Assembly (NCBI RefSeq): GCF_000293885.2
Contig: NZ_CP010945.1
Location: 1,054,001-1,118,000, forward strand
Length of the DNA stretch: 64,000 bases
Reading direction: 5' to 3'
Source: Pseudomonas fluorescens NCIMB 11764
Lineage (GTDB): Bacteria > Pseudomonadota > Gammaproteobacteria > Pseudomonadales > Pseudomonadaceae
Each line of letters opens with the position of its first letter. Within the stretch, counting starts at the first letter, position 1. Below the pieces are notes generated by a model. It searched no databases. It worked only from the letters and a program-made list of their open reading frames with translations, and was not told where the DNA came from. Positions 44,169 to 51,765 of this stretch are shown here, piece after piece. The translations under genes and the position numbers were made by a program.

Positions 44169-47100
44169 ATGTTCGAACGCCTGATCCAATTTGCCATCGA
44201 GCAGCGCATCATCGTGCTGCTCGCGGTTCTCCTCATGGCCGGCCTCGGTATAGCCAGCTACCAGAAGCTGCCGATCGACGCCGTTCCCGATATCACCAAC
44301 GTCCAGGTGCAAATCAACACAGGGGCAGCAGGTTTTTCACCACTGGAAACCGAGCAGCGCATCACGTTTCCCATCGAAACTGCAATGGCTGGTTTGCCGG
44401 CTCTAGAACAAACTCGCTCGCTGTCACGCTCGGGTTTGTCGCAAGTCACAGTGATCTTCAAGGAAGGCACTGACCTGTTCTTCGCCCGACAATTGGTCAA
44501 CGAACGGTTGCAGGTGGCCAAGGAGCAACTACCCGAGGGGGTGGAAGCCGTCATGGGGCCGATCTCAACCGGTCTGGGTGAAATTTTCCTGTGGACGGTC
44601 GAGGCTGAAGAAGGTGCCGTCAAGGAGGACGGCAGTCCCTATACGCCGACCGACCTGAGGGTGATCCAAGACTGGATCATCAAGCCTCAGCTGCGCAATG
44701 TTCCCGGGGTCGCCGAAATCAATACCATTGGCGGGTTCGCCAAGGAGTACCAGATTGCGCCCGATCCAAAACGCTTGGCGGCTTACAAGCTTACGCTGAC
44801 TGACCTTGTTACAGCGCTGGAGCGCAACAACGCCAACGTCGGTGCCGGTTACATCGAGCACAGTGGCGAACAGTTACTGATTCGCGCACCTGGCCAAGTA
44901 GCGACCACCGAAGATATCGCCAATATCGTCATGGCCAACGTCGACGGTACGCCCATCCGTGTCAAGAACGTCGCAACCGTGGACATCGGCCGTGAATTGC
45001 GCACGGGGGCAGCGACCGAAAACGGTCGTGAAGTGGTGCTCGGCACAGTGTTCATGCTGATCGGTGAGAATAGCCGCACCGTGGCCCAAGCCGTTGCTAG
45101 CAAGCTTGAGCAAATCAACCGCTCACTGCCAAAAGGGGTGGTGGCAGTCACCGTCTATGACCGTACCAATTTGGTGGACAAGGCAATTGCCACCGTTAAG
45201 AAGAACTTGATTGAAGGTGCGATCCTGGTGATCGCGATTCTGTTCCTGTTCCTTGGCAACATTCGCGCGGCTCTGATTACTGCCATGGTGATCCCGCTCG
45301 CGATGCTATTCACATTCACTGGCATGTTTACCAACAAGGTCAGCGCCAACCTGATGAGCCTCGGAGCGTTGGACTTTGGCATCATCGTTGATGGCGCGGT
45401 GGTCATTGTCGAAAACGCCATCCGTCGTCTGGCCCATGCACAGCAACACCACGGACGCATCCTCACCCGCTCCGAACGCTTTCACGAAGTGTTCGCGGCG
45501 GCCAAGGAAGCACGCCGACCGCTGATTTTCGGCCAGTTGATCATCATGGTCGTGTACCTACCGATTTTTGCCCTCACCGGCGTCGAAGGAAAAATGTTTC
45601 ATCCGATGGCGTTTACTGTGGTGATTGCCTTGCTCGGCGCGATGCTGTTGTCGGTGACCTTTGTCCCGGCGGCGATTGCGATGTTCGTCACCGGTAAGGT
45701 CAAGGAAGAAGAGAACATCATCATGCGTAGCGCCCGTCGGGTGTATGCGCCAGCGCTAGAATGGGTCATGGGCCATCGATCAATGGCATTCGCCATAGCA
45801 CTAGCCGTTATCGCGGTGTGCGGTGTGGTCGCCAGTCGAATGGGCAGCGAGTTTGTGCCGAGCCTCAGTGAAGGGGATTTCGCGTTGCAAGCACTGCGTG
45901 TACCAGGTACCAGCCTGACGCAATCGGTAGAAATGCAGCAACGTCTGGAAAGACTTGTGTTAGCAAAGGTACCGGAGGTCAAGCGGATGTTTGCTCGTAC
46001 TGGTACAGCAGAAATTGCCTCAGACCCAATGCCACCAAACATCTCTGACAGCTACGTGATGCTCAAGCCGAAGAATCAATGGCCTGATCCGAATAAATCC
46101 AGGGAGGCGTTGATAGCCGATATCCAAAAAGCTACAGCCGCCATGCCCGGAAGCAACTATGAGCTTTCTCAGCCTATTCAATTGCGTTTTAACGAGCTGA
46201 TTTCAGGCGTACGCAGTGATGTGGCAGTGAAGGTCTTCGGTGATGACATGGCGGTGCTTAACAGCACCGCTGCAAAAATTGCCGCGTCCATGCAGAAGAT
46301 CAATGGTGCCTCCGAGGTCAAAGTCGAGCAAACGTCGGGACTGCCGGTACTGACCATCAACATCGACCGTGACAAAGCCGCCCGTTACGGACTGAACGTT
46401 GGCGACGTACAAGACACCATTGCGGTGGCGGTCGGTGGTCGTCAAGCCGGTACGATGTATGAGGGAGACCGCCGATTCGACATGGTGGTGCGTTTATCCG
46501 ACGCCATGCGTAAGGATCTCGAGGGATTGTCCACACTGCTAATCCCGGTACCGGCGCTGCTTAACACCAATGCCGATCAGATCGGGTTTATTGCTCTTTC
46601 AGAGGTGGCTAGCCTCGATCTAGTGTTGGGACCTAACCAGGTCAGTCGTGAAAACGGCAAACGTCTGGTGATCGTCAGCGCCAACGTGCGTGGGCGTGAT
46701 ATCGGCTCATTTGTACAGGAGGCCAGTAGCGCCATTGATAAAGAAGTGCAGATCCCGGCCGGTTACTGGACCAACTGGGGAGGACAGTTCGAGCAGCTCC
46801 AATCCGCTGCCAAGCGACTACAGATTGTAGTCCCGGTGGCCCTGCTCTTGGTGTTCGCACTCTTGTTCATGATGTTCAACAACCTCAAGGATGGCCTATT
46901 GGTGTTCACCGGTATTCCATTCGCGTTGACGGGGGGAGTCATGGCTTTATGGCTCCGAGACATCCCGCTGTCGATCTCGGCAGGTGTTGGTTTCATCGCG
47001 TTGTCGGGCGTGGCGGTGCTGAATGGTCTGGTGATGATTGCGTTCATCCGCAATCTTCGGGAGGAAGGACATTCGTTGAGTTCCGCAATCAATGAAGGGG

Positions 47101-47342
47101 CTCTTACCCGGTTGCGCCCAGTGTTGATGACAGCTCTGGTGGCCTCTCTTGGCTTTATTCCGATGGCACTGGCCACCGGAACGGGGGCAGAGGTCCAGAG
47201 ACCCCTGGCTACCGTGGTGATCGGGGGCATCCTATCCTCAACTGCGTTGACCCTGCTGATATTGCCTGCGCTTTATCAATGGGCGCACCGCCGAGACGAG
47301 GAAGAAGCCGAAGACGAAGACGATAAAATAGAAGCCGTATAA
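44169..47342 (+). CDS. czcA: CzcA heavy-metal RND efflux pump
   Basis: A 1,057-aa proton-driven inner-membrane pump of the HME-RND class; length typical. Twelve helices in two halves. Helix 4 carries GALDFGIIVDGAVVIVEN, whose acidic residues (D, D, E) relay protons and mark the Zn/Co/Cd subgroup (CzcA) as opposed to the Cu subgroup. It begins IQFAIEQRIIVLLAVLLMAG and ends with an acidic tail (EEEAEDEDDKIEAV). 26 bp after czcB. The operon ends in the strong terminator at 47355. Confidence 0.95.
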   Translation: MFERLIQFAIEQRIIVLLAVLLMAGLGIASYQKLPIDAVPDITNVQVQINTGAAGFSPLETEQRITFPIETAMAGLPALEQTRSLSRSGLSQVTVIFKEGTDLFFARQLVNERLQVAKEQLPEGVEAVMGPISTGLGEIFLWTVEAEEGAVKEDGSPYTPTDLRVIQDWIIKPQLRNVPGVAEINTIGGFAKEYQIAPDPKRLAAYKLTLTDLVTALERNNANVGAGYIEHSGEQLLIRAPGQVATTEDIANIVMANVDGTPIRVKNVATVDIGRELRTGAATENGREVVLGTVFMLIGENSRTVAQAVASKLEQINRSLPKGVVAVTVYDRTNLVDKAIATVKKNLIEGAILVIAILFLFLGNIRAALITAMVIPLAMLFTFTGMFTNKVSANLMSLGALDFGIIVDGAVVIVENAIRRLAHAQQHHGRILTRSERFHEVFAAAKEARRPLIFGQLIIMVVYLPIFALTGVEGKMFHPMAFTVVIALLGAMLLSVTFVPAAIAMFVTGKVKEEENIIMRSARRVYAPALEWVMGHRSMAFAIALAVIAVCGVVASRMGSEFVPSLSEGDFALQALRVPGTSLTQSVEMQQRLERLVLAKVPEVKRMFARTGTAEIASDPMPPNISDSYVMLKPKNQWPDPNKSREALIADIQKATAAMPGSNYELSQPIQLRFNELISGVRSDVAVKVFGDDMAVLNSTAAKIAASMQKINGASEVKVEQTSGLPVLTINIDRDKAARYGLNVGDVQDTIAVAVGGRQAGTMYEGDRRFDMVVRLSDAMRKDLEGLSTLLIPVPALLNTNADQIGFIALSEVASLDLVLGPNQVSRENGKRLVIVSANVRGRDIGSFVQEASSAIDKEVQIPAGYWTNWGGQFEQLQSAAKRLQIVVPVALLLVFALLFMMFNNLKDGLLVFTGIPFALTGGVMALWLRDIPLSISAGVGFIALSGVAVLNGLVMIAFIRNLREEGHSLSSAINEGALTRLRPVLMTALVASLGFIPMALATGTGAEVQRPLATVVIGGILSSTALTLLILPALYQWAHRRDEEEAEDEDDKIEAV

Positions 47343-47354
47343 TTCTTTAGTTTT

Positions 47355-47391
47355 AAAAGCCCACTATCGAGATTCGATAGTGGGCTTTTTT
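47355..47391 (+). terminator. Terminator of czcCBA
   Basis: A perfect stem of 16 bp (AAAAGCCCACTATCGA / TCGATAGTGGGCTTTT) with a GAT loop and T-run, 12 bp after the czcA stop. Symmetric enough to work in both directions. Confidence 0.92.
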
Positions 47392-47402
47392 ATGTGAGCT
47401 AC

Positions 47403-47418
47403 ATAACGAATCTGTAAT
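47403..47418. promoter_or_regulatory. Czc-type box before the short PtrA-like gene
   Basis: ATAACGAATCTGTAAT, 67 bp before the gene at 47486. The whole promoter region that follows (through GTTCGAATTGATA and a TATATGAGGT ribosome site) is repeated with changes before the gene at 47826, showing a tandem duplication. Confidence 0.55.
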
Positions 47419-47485
47419 CTTGGCGCCACCGTGTTGATAGGTTCGAATTGATACCCTACTAGCGTTAACTATATGAGGTGTCAGT

Positions 47486-47683
47486 ATGAAAATTGCTCAA
47501 ATCTGCGCTCTTGCGGGTGCTTTAATCCTTTCTTCAGTTGCTTTAGCCGAAGGTGGGGGGGACAGAACCTTCGAAAAAATGATGGCGGCGCGAGATGTGG
47601 CAATGGAGGCATATGTTGCTAGAGAAGGGAAGAGCGTTCCCGTGGTTTCAAGTGATGCTAAAGATGAGACAGGTAAAATGTAG
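47486..47683 (+). CDS. Short PtrA-like secreted protein (after czcCBA)
   Basis: A 65-aa exported protein: signal peptide ending ALAEGG, then AEGGGDRTFEKMMAARDVAM and a short tail. It equals the N-terminal half of the 110-aa neighbour at 47826 and lacks the DUF2790 half, like the copper-side protein at 11262. GAGG stands about 9 nt before the ATG. Preceded by a Czc-type box and closed by a hairpin at 47697, so it is a one-gene unit. Confidence 0.75.
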   Translation: MKIAQICALAGALILSSVALAEGGGDRTFEKMMAARDVAMEAYVAREGKSVPVVSSDAKDETGKM

Positions 47684-47696
47684 TAGTACTGCGTAT

Positions 47697-47733
47697 AAAA
47701 AACCGCTTCCGGTTTCCGGCGGCGGTTTTTTTT
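47697..47733 (+). terminator. Terminator after the short PtrA-like gene
   Basis: A C/G-rich stem (AACCGC ... GCGGTT, with a possible extended pairing through the CCGG-containing middle) followed by eight T residues, 13 bp after the stop codon at 47683. Confidence 0.75.
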
Positions 47734-47741
47734 ACGGCTTT

Positions 47742-47757
47742 ATTACACATTCGTAAC
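47742..47757. promoter_or_regulatory. Czc-type box before the DUF2790 gene
   Basis: ATTACACATTCGTAAC; its reverse complement GTTACGAATGTGTAAT aligns with the site at 47403. 68 bp before the gene at 47826, the same distance as its neighbour. Confidence 0.55.
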
Positions 47758-47825
47758 CTAGCCGCCACGCCATCGCAATGTTCGAATTGATATCCTTGTA
47801 ACAGTTAATATATGAGGTACTAAAT

Positions 47826-48158
47826 ATGAAGTTCATGAGTATTATTACTTTCGCTGGAGCTCTGACGTTATCCTCTCTCGTACTGGCGGAAGGGGGAGGA
47901 GACAAAGCCTTTGAAAAGATGATGGTGGCGAATGCTAAAGCCATGGAGCAGTATGCAATTAGCCAGGGGAAAAGCGCCCCTGTGTCGAAAGAATACGAGT
48001 ACGGGATGAAGGTGGATGTTGTGAAGGTTATCAGTGTGGTGCGGCCTGCAAAAGTCTGCGCAGTGGTGCCCGCCGCAATGACCTATGAAGATTCAAAAGG
48101 ACAGCTAAATACAATTAGGTACACTGTGGCTGGAGAGTGTCGTAAACGAGGCGGCTAG
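47826..48158 (+). CDS. DUF2790 small secreted protein (after czcCBA)
   Basis: A 110-aa exported protein. Signal peptide ends VLAEGG; AEGGGDKAFEKMMVANAKAM is followed by the DUF2790 half: EYEYGMKVDVVKVISVV, Cys pair in AKVCAVV and GECRKRGG, and MTYEDSKGQLNTIRYTV. Intact paralogue of the protein at 25925 and of the broken 36130 gene. GAGG lies 10 nt before the ATG. Own box upstream and terminator downstream. Function unknown; the association with zinc/cadmium regulators suggests a periplasmic metal-stress role. Confidence 0.8.
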   Translation: MKFMSIITFAGALTLSSLVLAEGGGDKAFEKMMVANAKAMEQYAISQGKSAPVSKEYEYGMKVDVVKVISVVRPAKVCAVVPAAMTYEDSKGQLNTIRYTVAGECRKRGG

Positions 48159-48186
48159 CAGCTATGCTGCTGTCAGAGGGATTTAT

Positions 48187-48232
48187 AACGCTCGATTAAC
48201 CTCAACACTTAGAGGTATCGGGCGTTTTTTAT
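48187..48232 (+). terminator. Terminator after the DUF2790 gene
   Basis: Long imperfect hairpin: AACGCTCGAT pairs with ATCGGGCGTT, with inner pairing TAACCTC/AGAGGTA, followed by a T-run. It stands 28 bp after the stop codon and just before the left end of the group II intron pair. Confidence 0.8.
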
Positions 48233-48250
48233 ATGCTCGTGTTTTAACGG

Positions 48251-49650
48251 ATCGAGTAGGAGGCGGATTTACATCCGCCGTCCTCTCACACCACCGTACG
48301 TACGGATCCGTATACGGCGGTTCAAGCTATGCGGCTAAGCCGGTTTATCGTATCCAGTACCGAGACCAACCCAAGTTGATCCCATAGCTTCTTCGGCAGC
48401 GCCTGATTCATATGAGATGCTCCCGAGCTCCACCATGGGCCTCGGCCATTGAAGGCTGATTTGCAGGTGCGAGCTTCGCTAAGCCCCAGGCGCATCAAGT
48501 TACGTGCCCTCGTTGAGGGCCGCTTCCATTGACGCCAGACGACGCAGCGAAGTTTGCGTCGTACCCAGCCGTCAATTTCCTCAAGTGGCCGTTTGCTCTG
48601 ACTGAGCTTGAAATAGCCTGCCCACCCGCGCAGCACAGGGTTTATTCGTTCGATGACATTCGCCATCTTGTGGCCCCGCGCCCCGCGCAGCAGGTCTCTT
48701 AACCGGTCGTGCAAGCGACCCAGACTCATCGTCGCCACTCTCAGCCTCGGTTGCTGATGCCAGCTCATCCCATAACCCAGATAGTCGCAGACCCAAGGCC
48801 GTGCTACGTGGCTCTTTTCCCGGTTCAGCGTCAGTTTCAGGCGCTGATTCAGGAAACGCTCAACACCGGCCATCACCCGCGTGCCAGCTCGCTGACTGCG
48901 CACATAGATGTTCGCGTCGTCGGCATAACGCACGAAGCGATGGCCTCGCCGTTCCAGTTCGCGGTCGAGTTCGTTGAGCAGGATGTTCGACAGCAACGGC
49001 GAGAGCGGGCCGCCTTGATACGCACGCCTAAGGTTGGCCGGTACAAGCACCTGCTCCATCAGCGTGTCCGGCTCCGCGTTCGTCCACGTCACAGACGCCG
49101 CCGATACCTGTGCGCTGTCAGCCGTCATCCTCGGATACTGTCCGGGACTCGGAGTAACAGTCTTCTCTTGGAGAAATTTCTGCATTTCGGTATTCAACGA
49201 GACTTTGACGCCTACTGGCGGCATAACTTGTTCGGCCCTTGGTGACGGGTTTATTCGCCACTTACTACGGCCTCGGCTGACTTCTGCACGTTCATCCCGT
49301 CGCCTCTCGACGCTCGGTAGCACTGTGGCAAACGTGCAGATCTCCCAGGGTAATTCGCGCGACCTTCCTGCTTATGCCTGTCGGATCTACGTCGCAGCGT
49401 CCCGTGCAAGTATTGGGCTTTAGGGAAACACGCCCCTTTACCCCGCTGCGCCGCCTCTATCCGCTTGCTGTTCGTCAGGCCAGCATTTTGCCTCGGGCTT
49501 CCTTCAGATTCGCGGTCACCCGCGACACCCTTGCCTCTGGCTAACACTTCCCCTTGCCGGGTGTGTAGAGGACTTTCACCTCCAAGTCACCAGCGAGGCC
49601 ACACAGCCAAGCTGGTTGCGCTTGCGCGCAACGCGCCATGCCTGGCGCAC
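48251..49650 (-). mobile_element. Group II intron 1 (IIC-like), internally deleted
   Basis: Read leftward. The 5' end is GTGCGCCAGG at 49650. Domain V begins GAACCGCCGTATACGG at 48323, and domain VI (GGCGGATGTAAATCCGCC) is followed by CCTACTCGAT at 48251, the likely 3' end. Length 1,400 nt, about 430 nt short of its neighbour because its protein gene has lost its middle. It starts only 2 nt (GC) after the 3' end of intron 2, so the two are head-to-tail. The ribozyme parts look complete, so splicing or movement might be helped in trans by the intact protein next door. Confidence 0.75.
48322..49323 (-). pseudogene. ltrA: Group II intron reverse transcriptase with in-frame internal deletion
   Basis: A 333-codon open frame. 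The N-terminus ends normally at EQVLVPANLRRAY, then jumps directly to QGGPLSPLLSNILLNELDRE. In the intact protein at 49741 about 145 codons separate these points (RT motifs 0 to 4, including the first catalytic Asp). The YADD motif (FVRYADDANIYV) and the maturase/X region (LRGWAGYFKLSQS) remain. The frame is kept across the joint near 49015, so a shortened maturase-like protein without polymerase activity could be made. Its stop overlaps the start of domain V. Confidence 0.85.
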
Positions 49651-49652
49651 GC

Positions 49653-51483
49653 ATCGGCATAGGGGACGGCCTTCATAGGCCGCTCCCCTGCCACACCACC
49701 CGGCATGCGGGTCCGCACCGGGCGGTTCGAGAGATTGAGGTTATGAGAGGCGCGCCAATCCCAGCCTGTCGAACCACGCAATATTCAGCACACGATTCAA
49801 CTCAAAACGGCTATTACGCCACCAGCGATGAGAGTTACTGGCCACCCTCTGCGCCACCTGCTGGCTCGCCCCCAGTGTCCGCAGCTCTCGATAGATCGTA
49901 GGGCCACGCTTCCACTGCCTGAGCTGGATCGCTCTCAGTCGATGTCGTATCCATTCGTCCAGCTTGCGCCAGACTGCCGGTGTTTGCGACAACGTGAAGT
50001 AGGCTTTCCAGCCCAAAAGATAAGGCCGAAGATTATCTGCGACCTGTTGCAAGCTACGCCCGCAGGAGCGCCGGGTAAGCCAGCGGATACGCTGCTTGAA
50101 CTGTTTCTGCGCCTTATAAGAGACCGCGCGCTTGACTTCACTTCGGGCTGACCACAACTCATAGCCCAGAAACTTGCGACCAAACGCGCTCGTCACTGCA
50201 CTCTTGCTCTCGTTGACGCTCAAGTGCAGCTTTTCGTACAGCCGCCTCAGCAGGGCCATTACCCGCTGCCCCGCCTTCTGACTGCGCACATACACGTTCG
50301 CATCGTCGGCATAGCGCACGAAACAATGGCCTCGGCGTTCAAGCTCCCGATCCACTTCGTCCAGCAGCACGTTCGCCAACAACGGCGACAGTGGGCCGCC
50401 TTGCGGCGCCCCGCAGCGGCTTTTCTCGACCACGCCATTGATCAGCGTTCCCGCATCCAGATAGGCGCGAATCAGCCGGATAACCGCCTGATCCGTAATC
50501 CGTTTGCGCAAACGATCCATCAAGATGTCGTGATCGACCCGGTCGAAGAACTTCTCCAGATCAACATCCACCACCACTTTACGTCCTGAAGAGGCATAGC
50601 GCTGAGCCGCTAAAACGGCGTCCTGCGCACAGCGTCCCGGACGGAAGCCGTAGCTGTGTTCACTGAAGGTCGGATCGAGTAATGGCTGCAAGGCTTGCAG
50701 CAACGCTTGTTGGATCAAACGGTCGGTGACCGTTGGGATACCCAACTCGCGTTGACCGCCGTCAGGTTTGGGAATGACCACACGCCGTACCGGACTGGGC
50801 CGGTAGACTCCTGAAAGAAGCTGTTCACGAATCCCCGCCCATTGGGTCAGCAGGTACTCGGCCGTCTGATCAATATCCAGACCGTCGACTCCCGCTGCAC
50901 CTTTGTTGGCCTTGACCCGTTTCCACGCCCGTTTCAGGTTTTCTCTCGCAAAGGCCCGTTCCAGCAGCCCTTGTCCTGCGTTATCGGGTTCATTTTGCGG
51001 GCGATTGACCTCGTCGCTGACAGGATTTCTCACGGTTTCACCGCTCGTTATCTCCGTCCGCCCCGCGTTTGGCAGGCATCTGACTTCCGGTCTTTCGCAT
51101 CAACATGGCCTATGACGCTTTCTCTCGTTCGGCCCTTCGTCAAAAAAAAGACTACTACGGCCTCTGCTGACTTCTCGCTCCGACTCGCGCCGTCGCCCTT
51201 TCAGGCACAAGGCGAGATCTCCCCAGGTAAGAACGCAATCCTTCACCGCACAACCGCCGGATTTACGCTGCCTGACCCTTGACCACAAGAGCTTCGCGGT
51301 TTTATGCCCGCTCGCCCTGGTCGGCTTCGCCTTGTATCCGGTTCTTGTACATCGGCTCGCGGTTTCGATTCACGCTTCCTCCCCACACTCGGTCGCCCTC
51401 ATGCAGTTGCGCTTCACTTCGTTCGCTGTGGTCAGCTTACGGCGGGACTTTCACCCACAAGATTGCGCCCATGCTGGGCGCAC
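49653..51483 (-). mobile_element. Group II intron 2 (IIC-like), apparently intact, inserted behind a terminator
   Basis: Read leftward. 5' end GTGCGCCCAG at 51483, immediately after the T-run of the terminator at 51485-51512. That placement is the known target preference of class IIC introns. Domain V starts near 49731 (GAACCGCCCGGTGCGG); the domain VI stem pairs GGCC with GGCC around CTATGAA, and CCTATGCCGAT ends the intron at about 49653. Length about 1,831 nt. It encodes a full reverse transcriptase (49741-51033) and lies directly upstream of intron 1. Confidence 0.8.
49741..51033 (-). CDS. ltrA: Group II intron reverse transcriptase/maturase
   Basis: A 430-aa intron-encoded protein of full length. 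RT motifs in order: NKGAAGVDGLDIDQ, RRVVIPKPDGGQRELGIPTV, YGFRPGRCAQDAV, VVDVDLEKFFDRVDHD (first catalytic Asp), GAPQGGPLSPLLANVLLDEV, FVRYADDANVYV (catalytic Asp pair). The maturase X domain contains YLLGWKAYFTLSQT. No HNH endonuclease follows, as in IIC proteins. It promotes splicing of its intron and target-primed insertion. It could also act on the defective neighbour intron. Confidence 0.92.
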   Translation of the reverse strand: MRNPVSDEVNRPQNEPDNAGQGLLERAFARENLKRAWKRVKANKGAAGVDGLDIDQTAEYLLTQWAGIREQLLSGVYRPSPVRRVVIPKPDGGQRELGIPTVTDRLIQQALLQALQPLLDPTFSEHSYGFRPGRCAQDAVLAAQRYASSGRKVVVDVDLEKFFDRVDHDILMDRLRKRITDQAVIRLIRAYLDAGTLINGVVEKSRCGAPQGGPLSPLLANVLLDEVDRELERRGHCFVRYADDANVYVRSQKAGQRVMALLRRLYEKLHLSVNESKSAVTSAFGRKFLGYELWSARSEVKRAVSYKAQKQFKQRIRWLTRRSCGRSLQQVADNLRPYLLGWKAYFTLSQTPAVWRKLDEWIRHRLRAIQLRQWKRGPTIYRELRTLGASQQVAQRVASNSHRWWRNSRFELNRVLNIAWFDRLGLARLS

Positions 51484-51484
51484 A

Positions 51485-51512
51485 TAAAAAAGACGTCCCG
51501 AGGGACGTCTTA
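51485..51512 (-). terminator. Intrinsic terminator used as intron landing site
   Basis: On the minus strand AAGACGTCCCTCGGGACGTCTT forms a 9-10 bp stem with a short CTC loop, followed by TTTTT and AT. The group II intron begins at the next base (51483/51484). It terminates leftward transcription, either from the OprD-like gene 250 bp upstream or from the candidate orphan promoter near 51700. Confidence 0.88.
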
Positions 51513-51697
51513 AAAATTCACCTTTTTCCAAAGGAGCTTCTAAAGGTGAGCTTGGAGCTTTAACTGAACAGCAATGAGTTTCAGATTTTCACAGACTAGC
51601 TACTTGTCTATAGGAATCCAACCAGATGCGCTAGCTAGGTTCCTATTAACTCCCACTCACTATAAGCAATTTAAGTTAACGTGGAGATGATTGAAAA

Positions 51698-51713
51698 ATT
51701 ACATTTTTGAAAT
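51698..51713. promoter_or_regulatory. Czc-type box without an adjacent downstream gene
   Basis: ATTACATTTTTGAAAT together with the preceding AACGTGGAGATGATTGAA matches the OprD copy 2 promoter zone at 53200-53240 (AACGGGGAGATGATTGAA then a perfect box). It points leftward into a 180-bp gene-free stretch (51513-51697) that ends in the terminator at 51485. Either a leftover from duplication or the promoter of a small RNA. Confidence 0.4.
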
Positions 51714-51765
51714 CTTTCTATCGAAAACGGGATATTCGTCAAGAACGAATCATCCCGTTCAGGTA

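Noticed and set aside
47435..47455. GGTTCGAATTGATACC resembling a tRNA T-arm
   Set aside because: No cloverleaf can be built around it, and the same stretch recurs as part of a duplicated promoter.
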